Origin: an uncultured Sphingobacteriaceae bacterium | GTDB lineage: Bacteria > Bacteroidota > Bacteroidia > Sphingobacteriales > Sphingobacteriaceae | Assembly (NCBI GenBank): GCA_946480915.1 | Contig: CAMLLO010000021.1 | Location: 1-64,000 of the forward strand | Reading direction: 5' to 3' | DNA: 64,000 nt | Shown: piece by piece, positions 36,265-45,734 of the stretch | Position numbering within the stretch: the stretch's first letter is position 1 | How the letters are laid out: every line of letters starts with the position of its first letter | Notes under the pieces: model-generated | What the model was told of the DNA's origin: nothing | The model's database searches: none | The model's input: the letters and a program-made list of their open reading frames with translations, nothing else | Position numbers and translations under genes: made by a program

Positions 36265-36274
36265 ATCCAAAACC

Positions 36275-36895
36275 CTAAGGTTCTTTCTTCTCTTCTTTTA
36301 TTTCATGTATATCAAAGCTGTTCCCTTTTAAAGTATATTCCACAACCTTTTTATCAACCGGATTCACCCCGGCTGTATCTTTTTCCTCATACAGTGGAAA
36401 CTCTCTGAAAAGATTGCCGTCTTTGGTATAAACAGAATCTTTGCCGCGATATTTGCGTTTTGTTGCCGACGTTAGTTCAGGGAATTTAATTTGCTGGGAT
36501 GCGCCACCTTCTGAAAATTCATGGACATACAGTTTTAAATAAGAATCTTTATCCTGCCCCTTCGACTGAATAAAGATTTCAGGATTTCCGTCTGCATCTA
36601 AATCCATGTTCCACACATCAACGATGTCACCCTCTAGCTCCTCAGAAATGGTACTGTATTTTACTTTTGACGAATCGGAACGCAGAATGATGTATTGGCC
36701 AATATGCTCTGATCCTCTTCCCCAACTTAAAACATCAAAAGTTAAGCCCGGCTTCACTTCTATTGACTTGTGAAAACGAAAAGGTTGTGGCAAAACCACT
36801 TTGGTAATAGATGACTCTGCCTTTTTAGGCTTATCCGGACTACATGAACCTACAGCCAAGCCCGCAACAGAAAATAACAGTATTAATTTTTTCAT
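36275..36895 (-). CDS. Hypothetical lipoprotein, possible PliI-like lysozyme inhibitor
   Basis: 206 residues. Lipoprotein signal with Cys18 (VGSC). The central part (FDVLSWGRGSE, WNMDLDADGNPEIFIQSKG) resembles PliI-type lysozyme inhibitors, though this is from memory of similar sequences and not certain. Located in the periplasm or outer membrane. Confidence 0.6.
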   Translation of the reverse strand: MKKLILLFSVAGLAVGSCSPDKPKKAESSITKVVLPQPFRFHKSIEVKPGLTFDVLSWGRGSEHIGQYIILRSDSSKVKYSTISEELEGDIVDVWNMDLDADGNPEIFIQSKGQDKDSYLKLYVHEFSEGGASQQIKFPELTSATKRKYRGKDSVYTKDGNLFREFPLYEEKDTAGVNPVDKKVVEYTLKGNSFDIHEIKEEKKEP

Positions 36896-36970
36896 CCTTA
36901 GTGAATAATTAATGGATCAATAAATCTGCCGGTGTTTCTACTTTCTATTTGCCGGGATGAGCCCCTATCT

Positions 36971-37108
36971 TTAAATTCGATTGTCCACCCCGATCTGGAA
37001 ATACCGTATTTGAATTTTGTGATACCCTTTTAAAGTTGGTAGCACCCTAAACTCAAAGGTAATATGTTTTCCATCATTATTCACTATTACCCTGTTACCT
37101 TTGTTTTA
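36971..37108 (-). pseudogene. Possible coding remnant in a 296-nt gap
   Basis: Between 36896 and 37191 there is no intact gene. A minus-strand frame reads VIVNNDGKHITFEFRVLPTL and KGYHKIQIRYFQIGVDNRI then stop, amphipathic beta-like, with the preceding in-phase peptide (PIKTKVTG) in a different frame. This looks like a frameshifted end of a lost secreted protein; chance cannot be excluded. Confidence 0.25.
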
Positions 37109-37191
37109 ATAGGAATCTAAATGCTGACTGGCTTTTCGTAACCCGTTTAAAAGAGAGTGTACTCATCACGCTTATTTAATTTTGCTCCCGT

Positions 37192-37785
37192 TTATTTAAA
37201 CATTATACCAACCCTTTTACCGGAAATATTCTCCAATATAGGTTTAAAAATGGTTTGTGCATTCTCTTTAGTTTTACCTAAAACATCCATTTCCCTGGCA
37301 TTTTGAAGTATCTTCTGTTCAGCTAGCTTATAAATATCTTCTATCATCTGCTGTCTGTCGGTGGGCGACCAAACGCCTGAAAGCTCATATACTTTCGAGC
37401 GTTGGTGATCTAATTTAGAATAACAGATTTCCGGATTTGGCAGAAAAACTGTTACAGAATCCTGGGTTGAAACAACATCATCTTTTGTCACTTTCGTCAG
37501 ATCAATACAACCAACAACTTCTCCCACTGCTACGAAAAGAATCCTTTTGTCGGGCAGTAAAGTGCGGGTAACATTCTTTTCAATCACATCTTTCATAGAA
37601 TATTTTACTAATTCGAGTTTCCCCATATTAGTAATTTTCTCAATCATAACATCCTCGGTGATTTCTGTACGAGTAACAAAAAATTGATTCCTGATGTAGA
37701 AAAACATGAATATCAGAAAGAGAATAGTTGCAATAGAAACCCCAAGAAGTAAGGAGGTGCGAAATTTAAGTATTTTGCTGATCAT
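37192..37785 (-). CDS. DUF4230 domain protein
   Basis: About 197 residues, with one N-terminal membrane helix (LLLGVSIATILFLIFMFFYI) and a DUF4230 domain (RTEITEDVMIEKITNMGKLELVKY; later VGCIDLTKV and ITVFLPNPEI-like SVTVFLPNPEICYSKLD). Function unknown. ATG 37785 was chosen: an ATG at 37839 would overlap the THX gene and its terminator hairpin. Confidence 0.82.
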   Translation of the reverse strand: MISKILKFRTSLLLGVSIATILFLIFMFFYIRNQFFVTRTEITEDVMIEKITNMGKLELVKYSMKDVIEKNVTRTLLPDKRILFVAVGEVVGCIDLTKVTKDDVVSTQDSVTVFLPNPEICYSKLDHQRSKVYELSGVWSPTDRQQMIEDIYKLAEQKILQNAREMDVLGKTKENAQTIFKPILENISGKRVGIMFK

Positions 37786-37797
37786 AGCTATTAAACG

Positions 37798-37822
37798 AAA
37801 AAAGCGCCTATTTGGCACTTTT
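37798..37822 (-). terminator. Hairpin at the THX stop codon
   Basis: Minus strand AAGTGCC, AAATA, GGCGCTT then TTTT. The stem includes the THX stop and lies 13 nt before the DUF4230 start; probably a partial terminator or attenuator. Confidence 0.6.
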
Positions 37823-37939
37823 CTCAGTAGTTTTTTCATTCTTTAAGGTTTCTGATTGTTTTACACGATGAGGCCTTTTTTTTCCGAACGAACCAATAGT
37901 AATTTTTCCTCGTTTTGTTTTAATATCTCCTTTTCCCAT
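37808..37939 (-). CDS. 30S ribosomal protein THX
   Basis: A 43-residue basic protein, MGKGDIKTKRGKITIGSFGK then KRPHRVKQSE and a Lys/Glu-rich tail. The N-terminal 25 residues are the THX family signature, a small peptide that sits in the head of the 30S subunit in Thermus and Bacteroidota. The tail after residue 33 is longer than the classical form. It lies directly upstream of the DUF4230 gene. Confidence 0.9.
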   Translation of the reverse strand: MGKGDIKTKRGKITIGSFGKKRPHRVKQSETLKNEKTTEKSAK

Positions 37940-37993
37940 AATGCTAGTGTTTGAGAATTGAACATACATTAAAATCAAAAGTTTGAGAAAGAT

Positions 37994-38950
37994 TTATTCT
38001 GTCATAACATGTTCTTTAGCTGCCAGATATCGCTCAGCCTCTAATGCCGCCATACAGCCTGTACCAGCGGCGGTTACGGCTTGTCGATAAATCTTATCTT
38101 GTGCATCACCACAGGCAAAAACACCTTCTATATTTGTTTGGGTAGTTCCGGATTTAGTAATCAAATAACCAGTCTCATCCATTTCCAACCAATCTTTAAA
38201 AATATCGGTATTCGGTTTATGACCAATTGCAACAAAAAAACCTGTTATATCAATGAGTTTCTCTTCTCTTGTTTGATTATTAAATACCTGGATTCCTGTA
38301 ACAGTTTGTCCGTTACCCACAATTTCTTTAGTTTCTGTATTGTAATGAACTTCGATATTCGGGGTATTTAATACGCGGTGAACCATAGTTTTTGAAGCTC
38401 TGAATTCATCACGACGCACTAATAAATGAACTTTTTTACAAAGTTTAGCCAAGTAAGTTGCCTCCTCGGCCGCTGTATCACCTGCTCCCACAATTGCAAC
38501 ATCCTGTCCCTTGAAAAAGAATCCGTCACAAACTGCACAGGCAGAAACACCGAAGCCATTGTATTTTTGCTCGCTCTCAAGGCCCAGCCATTTTGCCGAT
38601 GCACCGGTAGCAATTATTACAGTATCAGCAGTTATTGTTTTATGTTCATCCACAATTACTTTGTGAACAGGGCCGGTAAAATCTACAGAAGTGATATATC
38701 CAAAGCGAATATCGGTACCAAAGCGTTCTGCCTGCTTACGAAAATCTTCCATCATCTCAGGACCTAAAATCCCTTCAGGATAACCGGGAAAATTCTCTAC
38801 ATCAGTAGTTTGAGTTAGCTGACCACCCGGAACAATCCCGGTATACAAAACAGGTTTTAAATCTGCACGGGCAGCATATACGGCCGCGGTATATCCGGCA
38901 GGACCTGAACCAATAATTAAACAATGAACGTGTTCTGTTACTTCTGACAT
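37994..38950 (-). CDS. trxB: Thioredoxin-disulfide reductase
   Basis: A 318-residue FAD enzyme that reduces thioredoxin with NADPH. FAD motif IIGSGPAGYTAA, redox pair C138-AV-C141 in SACAVCDGFFF, NADPH motif VGAGDTAAEEA, and C-terminal GVFACGDAQD. ATG 38950 was chosen: the longer frame from 39004 starts upstream of the expected transcription start set by the promoter at 38971-39001. Confidence 0.97.
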   Translation of the reverse strand: MSEVTEHVHCLIIGSGPAGYTAAVYAARADLKPVLYTGIVPGGQLTQTTDVENFPGYPEGILGPEMMEDFRKQAERFGTDIRFGYITSVDFTGPVHKVIVDEHKTITADTVIIATGASAKWLGLESEQKYNGFGVSACAVCDGFFFKGQDVAIVGAGDTAAEEATYLAKLCKKVHLLVRRDEFRASKTMVHRVLNTPNIEVHYNTETKEIVGNGQTVTGIQVFNNQTREEKLIDITGFFVAIGHKPNTDIFKDWLEMDETGYLITKSGTTQTNIEGVFACGDAQDKIYRQAVTAAGTGCMAALEAERYLAAKEHVMTE

Positions 38951-38970
38951 TTGATCAAATTTCAAGGAGA

Positions 38971-39001
38971 CAAATCTAATGCTTTGTCCTATCACTGACA
39001 A
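38971..39001 (-). promoter_or_regulatory. Promoter of trxB
   Basis: Minus strand TTG (39001-38999), 20 nt, TAGATTTG (38978-38971), 20 nt before the ATG. It decides the trxB start. Confidence 0.75.
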
Positions 39002-39027
39002 CACACATTTATCAGTATAAATTCAAT

Positions 39028-39585
39028 TTAACGCAGAGCGGATCGATCGACCCCGTTAATGTCTAATCCGAATAAGCACGATTTATTTAGATTAGCCTGA
39101 ACTTGCCAATAATTGCTGCCGCCGTTTAACACGAAGACTGCGCCTTTTAGCCAGTTTGGTGTTTCTTTAGGTGAAGGCTTGTAATGGGCTTTCAGCAGAA
39201 AACTTATGTAAACAACTTTTTCTCCTGCTGAAGTATAATATCCAAAATATTGTCTCACGAAAGACTTTAAACTTTCATGAACGACGGGCCCATCCTCTCC
39301 ACCTTGATTTTTCTGCAAAGTATTTACAGATCTTATATCCCTCAGCAGAACCAATTCTGCAGATTCAATTTCTTTTTCTGTAGGTGTAAATCTTTTTTCT
39401 GCAACGTCATCAGACAAAAAAGGGAAAGCGAAATCTTTAGAAAATATAACGCCTTCAAAATCCGAGCCTTTTACATAAGTTAAAAAAGAAGAGCGTTTTT
39501 CTGTGAATGAAACTTTTTGAGCCCGGCCCTCAAAAAACGTCACGAATAAAAGTAATCCCGCACAGCATATCCATCTCATACGCAA
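39028..39585 (-). CDS. Hypothetical exported protein
   Basis: 185 residues, signal peptide ending near EGRAQ, no family recognised. The mature part is mixed alpha/beta (YFGYYTSAGEKVVYISFLLK) and ends GLDINGVDRSALR. Probably periplasmic. Lies between trxB and the carboxylase gene in the same direction. Confidence 0.7.
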   Translation of the reverse strand: MRMRWICCAGLLLFVTFFEGRAQKVSFTEKRSSFLTYVKGSDFEGVIFSKDFAFPFLSDDVAEKRFTPTEKEIESAELVLLRDIRSVNTLQKNQGGEDGPVVHESLKSFVRQYFGYYTSAGEKVVYISFLLKAHYKPSPKETPNWLKGAVFVLNGGSNYWQVQANLNKSCLFGLDINGVDRSALR

Positions 39586-39623
39586 AAAAACGAAGCATAA
39601 TCTAAAAAAGTATTTGAGCTAAA

Positions 39624-41252
39624 TTATGTCTGAATCACTCCTACATTAAAACGCCTGGTGATAGGCGCCTGGTTGGCAGCTTCAATTCCCATAGAAACCA
39701 CTTTTCTTGTTTCAAGAGGATCGATAATTCCGTCAACCCATAGTCTCGCTGCTGCGTAATATGGCGTTGTTTGCGCATTATATTTATCCGTTATGCCTTT
39801 TAATAATTCAGCTTCCTTTTCAGGAGTAATAATTTCGCCTCTCGCTTTTAGAGCCGATTCTTGAATTTGCAATAAAGTTTTTGCTGCCTGAGAACCACCC
39901 ATCACCGCAATTTTAGCAGATGGCCATGCAAAAATCAGTCTCGGGTCATACGCTTTACCACACATAGCATAATTTCCGGCACCGTACGAATTTCCTATTA
40001 TGATGGTAAACTTAGGTACGACCGAATTGGCGACTACATTCACCATTTTCGCTCCATCCTTAATGATTCCACCTTGTTCAGAACGACTTCCCACCATAAA
40101 CCCGGTAACATCTTGTAAAAATACCAGGGGAATTTTCTTTTGATTGCAATTCATGATGAAGCGACTTGCTTTATCCGCAGAATCCGAATAGATAACGCCA
40201 CCAAACTGCATTTCTCCTTTTCCGGATTTTATAACTTTTCGTTGATTAGCCACAATTCCAACTGCCCAACCCTCAATCCGACCTAGTCCGCAGATTATGC
40301 TTTGACCATAAAGCTGCTTATATTCTTCAAAATCAGAATTATCTACAATGCGATGAATAATCTCCAGCATATCGTAAGGCTTTTCGCGATTTTCGGGGAG
40401 CAAACCGTAAATTTCTTCTGTTTTTTTTGCTGGCGCAGATGCTTGAGTTCTGTCGAAACCGGCATTTAAAGGCGCGCCGAGCTTACTTATAATGTTTTTT
40501 ATGGAATCCAGACAAACGCGATCGTTGGGATGTTTGTAATCTGTTACGCCAGAAATCTCGCAATGCGTACTTGCACCGCCCAGAGTTTCGTTATCAACAT
40601 CTTCCCCAATAGCCGACTTAACCAAGTAGCTTCCTGCAAGGAAAACTGAGCCTGTTCCATCCACAATCATAGCTTCATCGCTCATTATAGGTAAATAAGC
40701 TCCTCCAGCCACGCAAGAACCCATGATAGCCGATATCTGGACAATACCTTCGCTGCTCATTATTGCGTTATTTCTGAATATTCTGCCAAAGTGCTCTTTA
40801 TCAGGAAAAATTTCATCCTGTAAAGGCAAAAACACTCCGGCCGAGTCGACTAAATAAATAATGGGTAATCGATTCTCTATAGCAATCTCCTGTGCGCGGA
40901 GATTTTTTTTTGCTGTTATCGGAAACCAGGCTCCTGCTTTAACAGTGGCATCGTTTGCTACGACAACACATTGCCGGCCGGAAACATACCCGATTCCAGT
41001 TATTACCCCACCTGATGGGCATCCACCATATTCCAGGTACATTCCATCGCCGGCCAGTGCACCTATTTCTAACCATGGACGATCCTCGTCAATAAGATAA
41101 GAAACTCTTTCTCGCGCTAAAAGCTTCCCTTTCTCTTTTTGTTTGGCTGCGGCTTTTTCCCCGCCTCCAGAATAAATAGTTTTAAGGCGATCCTTAAGTT
41201 CAAAAAGATGGTGCTTGTTAATTTCCTCGTTTCTGTTAAATCCTATATCCAT
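39624..41252 (-). CDS. Acyl-CoA carboxylase beta subunit (methylcrotonoyl-CoA carboxylase-like)
   Basis: A 542-residue carboxyltransferase that moves CO2 from biotin to an acyl-CoA. Family segments: GKLLARERVSYLIDEDRPWLEIGALA at the start, EGIVQISAIMGSCVAGGAYLP, FLQDVTGFMVGS, GNSYGAGNYAMCGKAYDPRL and a C-terminal ALWVDGIIDPLETR-like region. The leucine-degradation enzyme MccB is the best fit, propionyl-CoA carboxylase an alternative. The biotin subunit is not in the window. Confidence 0.9.
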   Translation of the reverse strand: MDIGFNRNEEINKHHLFELKDRLKTIYSGGGEKAAAKQKEKGKLLARERVSYLIDEDRPWLEIGALAGDGMYLEYGGCPSGGVITGIGYVSGRQCVVVANDATVKAGAWFPITAKKNLRAQEIAIENRLPIIYLVDSAGVFLPLQDEIFPDKEHFGRIFRNNAIMSSEGIVQISAIMGSCVAGGAYLPIMSDEAMIVDGTGSVFLAGSYLVKSAIGEDVDNETLGGASTHCEISGVTDYKHPNDRVCLDSIKNIISKLGAPLNAGFDRTQASAPAKKTEEIYGLLPENREKPYDMLEIIHRIVDNSDFEEYKQLYGQSIICGLGRIEGWAVGIVANQRKVIKSGKGEMQFGGVIYSDSADKASRFIMNCNQKKIPLVFLQDVTGFMVGSRSEQGGIIKDGAKMVNVVANSVVPKFTIIIGNSYGAGNYAMCGKAYDPRLIFAWPSAKIAVMGGSQAAKTLLQIQESALKARGEIITPEKEAELLKGITDKYNAQTTPYYAAARLWVDGIIDPLETRKVVSMGIEAANQAPITRRFNVGVIQT

Positions 41253-41310
41253 AGAGGAGTGTTTGATAGCTTAAAGTAACATAAATATCCATTAAAACGA
41301 TATTTCAGTT

Positions 41311-42474
41311 TCAAAAACTTTTAATTATCACCCCTGCGATTGCAGCAATTAAAATAATATAAGGTTCCTGTACTTTCTTAAGATAAATTAGCGTCAGCAC
41401 TGTTATAACTGCAATTAACGTAGTAGGAATATCAATAATTGAACGCAAACCTATAACGATAACAGCCCCAACCAAAGCACCTATAACAGCGGCTGTTATA
41501 CCATCTACAAATGCCTTTATACTTTCGTTCCTGGCAATCTTTTTAAAAGACGGTGCAAGGGCGACAGTAAAAACATAGCAAGGCAAAAACGTAGCTGCGG
41601 CAGCGACAGCTGCACCGGGGAAGCCCGCGACAAGATAACCAATGAATCCAACAGTAATCACTACGGGCCCCGGTGTTATCATGGCCACCGCGACAGCATC
41701 AAGAAATTGGTTCTCTGTTAGCCAATAAAATTGCTCCACTACACCACTATGTAGAAATGGCACAATTGCAAGTCCGCTTCCAAACACAAAGGCGCCGGCT
41801 TTGGTAAAAAACAGGGCGATATCTTTTAATGACCCTGGATCATATCGCCAAAAACTAATGCCCGTTAAAAACACTGATGAAATTGCCTGTCGGTTTTTGA
41901 TCCACTGAGGTGGAGCTTTAATGAACATATAAATCAGCCCCGCAGCTACAAACAGTAATACTTCCTCTCTCCGGGTGATAATGGTAACCACTATTCCCAT
42001 TACATAAAAAAGCCAAAGGAGCAATTTCGATTTCACGGCCTGTATTTCAAACTTGCTGATTGATTTCAATGTAAGCTTATAGGCGCTCATACCAATAATT
42101 CCGATTACAGAGGCTCCAACTCCATAAAACACAGATTGCATTAGCGGAATACCACTGTATAGCTTATAAAATATGCCAAGCAAAACAACCATTATGAATG
42201 ATGGAAGCACGAATGCGACACCAGCAAGTGTTGCCCCTAATAGGCCGTAATGAACATAGCCCATGTAAATACCTAACTGGGCCGCAAGCGGACCCGGCGC
42301 CAGCTGAGCGAGTGCCAGCCCTTCTTTGTATTCTTCATCGGTGATCCATCGTTTTCTTTCTACCAAATCCCGATGCATATACCCCACCAACGCCACTGGA
42401 CCGCCGAAGCCCCATGTGCCCAGCTTAAGAAAGTAAAGTATTAAATCTTTTAGTGAGTATCGTTTAGCGTCCAT
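41311..42474 (-). CDS. Chromate transporter (CHR/ChrA family)
   Basis: A 387-residue, two-domain (long) CHR protein: two homologous halves of about six helices. Both begin with the motif form FLKLGTWGFGGPVALVGYMHRDLV and FFTKAGAFVFGSGLAIVPFLHSGVV, and contain GLALAQLAPGPLAAQ and AVAMITPGPVVIT. Family members expel chromate, though many have other or unknown anion substrates. Downstream of the TonB receptor, with an inverted repeat between. Confidence 0.92.
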   Translation of the reverse strand: MDAKRYSLKDLILYFLKLGTWGFGGPVALVGYMHRDLVERKRWITDEEYKEGLALAQLAPGPLAAQLGIYMGYVHYGLLGATLAGVAFVLPSFIMVVLLGIFYKLYSGIPLMQSVFYGVGASVIGIIGMSAYKLTLKSISKFEIQAVKSKLLLWLFYVMGIVVTIITRREEVLLFVAAGLIYMFIKAPPQWIKNRQAISSVFLTGISFWRYDPGSLKDIALFFTKAGAFVFGSGLAIVPFLHSGVVEQFYWLTENQFLDAVAVAMITPGPVVITVGFIGYLVAGFPGAAVAAAATFLPCYVFTVALAPSFKKIARNESIKAFVDGITAAVIGALVGAVIVIGLRSIIDIPTTLIAVITVLTLIYLKKVQEPYIILIAAIAGVIIKSF

Positions 42475-42557
42475 GAAATTTCTGTATTTGCTTCATAAAA
42501 TGTCAGGCTTAGGCAAAGCCGCAAATAGTTGATGATAAGTAAAATCTCGTTCTTTTT

Positions 42558-42586
42558 TTAAGGAGGCTCATTATCGGCCTCCTTAA
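42558..42586. repeat. Inverted repeat between TonB receptor and chromate transporter
   Basis: TTAAGGAGGC, 9-nt loop, GCCTCCTTAA. A 10-bp stem 37 nt after the receptor stop. On the minus strand it is followed by A, not T, so it is not a clear terminator for the receptor. Confidence 0.55.
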
Positions 42587-42622
42587 TTGAAAAAAACGGA
42601 CAATGATCAAAAAGGGATGCTA

Positions 42623-45547
42623 TCATTTTTGTAATAATCCTTCAAACGTAAGAGCAACATAATACAGCCCTCCGATTGTTGGGCCACCGGCATATTGAAT
42701 ATATGTTTTGTTTAAGACATTCGTGCCACCAATCTTAATAGTCGACTTAGAAGGAACAATTTTATAAGATACCTGGGCGTCAAATGTGCTGTATGCTGGT
42801 ACAGCTCCGCTTACAAGCGGACTTTCCCAATTAAATCTATCTTGCCACCTCCAAACAAGGTTAAAACCCAGATCTTTGATAATTTCACGATTTCCAAAAG
42901 AAAGGTTAGTAGCCCAGGCAGGTGTGTTAAACCCGGTTACAAACACATCTTTCTGCTTGTTTTCGCTTATAGCATTATAGTTTACGTTCCCGTTAAGGGT
43001 GTATTTTTTATAAAAATTATAGGTCAGTCCCAGCGAAGAACCATAGTTATTGTAGGTGTTTTTGGCGTTTGTATATACCCTGTACCTTGTTTGTTGTGAT
43101 CTGTTTGAAGCTAACATAGCGACAACGGCTTCATCGGTTCCGACCGAAATTGTATTGGCTTTTGGAACCGATACTTCCACTTGTCCAAGAAAGCCATCAT
43201 ATTCATTGCCATAAGCATCAATATCAATAACCAGTTTATTATTCAACAATACACTTTTATAACCTATTTCAAATGAGTTGATTCGTTCTGGTCTGGTAGG
43301 TAAAAGACTGGTAATTTCCAATAAGGCCCTATTTTTTAAGGCTGCATCAGTACTACTTAGACCGGCGGCAACATCTTTATTTACACCAGCATTAAAGGTA
43401 TTAACAGAGTTAAGCGTGTAAGAATTATCCAGATATCCAAGGCCCTTGTTTATATATGCTAAACCACCTACCCTTCTTATATTTCCATTGTTCACGAAAG
43501 AAACTGCTTCAAATAAAGCAGGAAAGCGGAAGCCGTTTTGAATAGAAGCCCGGAAATTATGTTTCTGTGCAAGAGTATAAACGGCAGCAACTCTAGGATT
43601 AATTTTAGGAACAAATTCAGGGTTGTAATCCAAACGCACTGAACCAAATAACTTTAAGCGATCCTGCAATAAGGATTTAGTAACCTGGGTAAAACCCCCG
43701 AACTTTTTATAATATACATTATTACCAAAGCTTCCATCAGCAATGGGTTTATTTCTTTCAGATGCTGGTCTTGAAAAATCCACGAAATTATTTCCGTCAG
43801 GAACTACCTCATAAATTCTTGCGTCAGCTCCAAGCAACAAGCCAAAAGATTTTACTTTATTAGAAAGATCTAATTGCGCATCGGCATGGTATGTATGGCT
43901 TATCTGCTTTAATGCCGATCCGCCCGTTTCCGGAGCGTCACCTCCAACCACTAATCGGTGATCCCAGTTGTTAATGCTTCGAATGGTCTTTAACAATGAA
44001 TTAAACTCTGGAGTGCCTGGTTCTACCCTACTTGCATCGGCTGCTATTCTCGCATTTCTTAAAGCTTGGGCTAGAGGAACGCCCTCATTAATATCTGTCT
44101 GAAGCGAAGATTTAAACTTAGCACCCCAGGTCGCATTGGTTCCGCCACTTGTAATGTCAAGATTATCTACCGTGGGTTTTAGATTATAGGAATCACCGGT
44201 ATTCTCAAGAGAAATATATGAACGAACGAAATAATTTGCTCCTTTCAGTTCTAATTTGTGATTTTGAACTACGACGTTATCAAGCTGAATTTTATTACCC
44301 CGTTGAAATACTCCGTCCATCTTACCGATTCGATAGCCGTAAGACAATTCAGCTTTTTCAGTCAAGCGATAATGCAGGCCCATATCAACTTTCAAATTAT
44401 CAACTATTGGGTTAATCACATCTTTTTCCCAATAACCGGTACGTCTGACAATGATACTTTGATTGCCTGTTTTCCCTAGAATTCCTGCTAAGCCACTGAT
44501 AGTTACAGCGTTGCTTCCTCCATCATCACCATATTTATTCCATGCATCATAAGCTGGATTATTTTCGGCACCCGCCAGATCAGGAAACAACGGATTTGCG
44601 GTATTGAGATTATTTGGATTTTGATCGAGCCTGGTATCAGACAGCCAATCAGTTCCCCGCATATAACTTCCGTTGATTTTAAAAGCCCATTTATTATTAA
44701 ACGCTCTTGCATATCTTACAGCTGTCTCGGTAAGATTACCCAGTTCCCTGCCCGTGCCCCCAAGATGATTTAAACCGTTTTTAGTGTATACGCTTAAACC
44801 TTGATACAGGAAAGGACTTTTCGTTAAAAGATTGGCCATTCCATTTATAGCGTTCATCCCGTACAGTGCCGATGCAGCACCGGGGGTAATTTCAACACTG
44901 GCAATATCTAATTCGGTTGGACCTATAGCATTTCCGAGCGGAACGCCCAAAGTTGCTGCCTGCATATCAATGCCATCCACAAGCTGCATAAAACGAAAGT
45001 TATTGGGGATATTGAATCCTCGGGTATTGGGCACTTTAAATGTCAAACTGGAAGTGGTCATTTGTACTCCCTTAACATTTTCCAGAGCATCGTAAAAGGA
45101 TGGCGCAGGACTCTCTCGTATTGCCCTTATATCTAATTTTTCGATAGCTACCGGTGATTTAAGAATGCTTTCTGATACTCTGGAAGCTGTAACAACGACT
45201 TCTCTTCCTAAAATAGTTTGAGTGACGAGAGAAATATTAAGTTTTGATTCAGGCCCTTTCACTTCAAATTCCTGAGGCTCAAATCCGATACTCGTAAATA
45301 TTAAGGTAAAGGGATATCTGGCTCGGGTTTGTAGCTTAAAATTGCCTTGTGAATCGGTCGCTGTTCCGAAAACTGTTCCCTTCACTGTTACATTTACTCC
45401 AAGTAAAGGAAGTTTAGAATCCTGCTGGACGATAGTTCCGGAAACAATAATAAAATTATTTCCTTGTGCGTGAGACTGCAAATACAATAGTGGCAGTAAT
45501 AGCAGTAAATTGAATGAAATGCGATTTAATAATGTATAAAAATTCAT
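42623..45547 (-). CDS. TonB-dependent receptor with N-terminal carboxypeptidase-regulatory-like domain
   Basis: A 974-residue outer-membrane receptor. Signal peptide to about residue 28, CarboxypepD_reg-like domain about 33-115 (VSGTIVQQDSKLPLLGVNVTVKG), plug about 130-240 (SASALYGMNAINGMANL), then the 22-strand barrel ending in a short tail. It takes up a large ligand using TonB energy. No SusD partner follows, so it is not a standard glycan-uptake pair; the ligand is unknown. Confidence 0.93.
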   Translation of the reverse strand: MNFYTLLNRISFNLLLLLPLLYLQSHAQGNNFIIVSGTIVQQDSKLPLLGVNVTVKGTVFGTATDSQGNFKLQTRARYPFTLIFTSIGFEPQEFEVKGPESKLNISLVTQTILGREVVVTASRVSESILKSPVAIEKLDIRAIRESPAPSFYDALENVKGVQMTTSSLTFKVPNTRGFNIPNNFRFMQLVDGIDMQAATLGVPLGNAIGPTELDIASVEITPGAASALYGMNAINGMANLLTKSPFLYQGLSVYTKNGLNHLGGTGRELGNLTETAVRYARAFNNKWAFKINGSYMRGTDWLSDTRLDQNPNNLNTANPLFPDLAGAENNPAYDAWNKYGDDGGSNAVTISGLAGILGKTGNQSIIVRRTGYWEKDVINPIVDNLKVDMGLHYRLTEKAELSYGYRIGKMDGVFQRGNKIQLDNVVVQNHKLELKGANYFVRSYISLENTGDSYNLKPTVDNLDITSGGTNATWGAKFKSSLQTDINEGVPLAQALRNARIAADASRVEPGTPEFNSLLKTIRSINNWDHRLVVGGDAPETGGSALKQISHTYHADAQLDLSNKVKSFGLLLGADARIYEVVPDGNNFVDFSRPASERNKPIADGSFGNNVYYKKFGGFTQVTKSLLQDRLKLFGSVRLDYNPEFVPKINPRVAAVYTLAQKHNFRASIQNGFRFPALFEAVSFVNNGNIRRVGGLAYINKGLGYLDNSYTLNSVNTFNAGVNKDVAAGLSSTDAALKNRALLEITSLLPTRPERINSFEIGYKSVLLNNKLVIDIDAYGNEYDGFLGQVEVSVPKANTISVGTDEAVVAMLASNRSQQTRYRVYTNAKNTYNNYGSSLGLTYNFYKKYTLNGNVNYNAISENKQKDVFVTGFNTPAWATNLSFGNREIIKDLGFNLVWRWQDRFNWESPLVSGAVPAYSTFDAQVSYKIVPSKSTIKIGGTNVLNKTYIQYAGGPTIGGLYYVALTFEGLLQK

Positions 45548-45621
45548 ATTTTTTTTAAATGTTTTTTCGAATGATTAATTGCTGTCTTCTGTTTCACAAC
45601 AATAATTACCTATCCAAAAAT

Positions 45622-45668
45622 TAAAAAAAAAGTCTACTATAACCATATAATCTATAGAATTAGTAGGC
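45622..45668 (-). terminator. Hairpin with nine T before the TonB receptor
   Basis: Minus strand GCCTACTA ... TAGTAGAC followed by nine T (45631-45623). One C-A mismatch in the stem and a long loop with an internal CTATA/TATAG. It is 67 nt after the DUF3307 stop and about 75 nt before the receptor, so it may end the satD operon or attenuate the receptor gene. Confidence 0.45.
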
Positions 45669-45734
45669 TAAATAACGGGATTATTTTAAACTGCGCAATA
45701 TTTTTTTGAGAAAAATTAAAACCTCAGTTTAAAA

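Noticed and set aside
37786..37839. Longer start of the DUF4230 protein
   Set aside because: It overlaps the THX coding end and the hairpin, and adds a basic stretch before the membrane helix.
41311..45547. Chromate-resistance island from the TonB receptor and ChrA neighbours
   Set aside because: No reductase, regulator or mobile-element gene is present, and base composition matches the surroundings.
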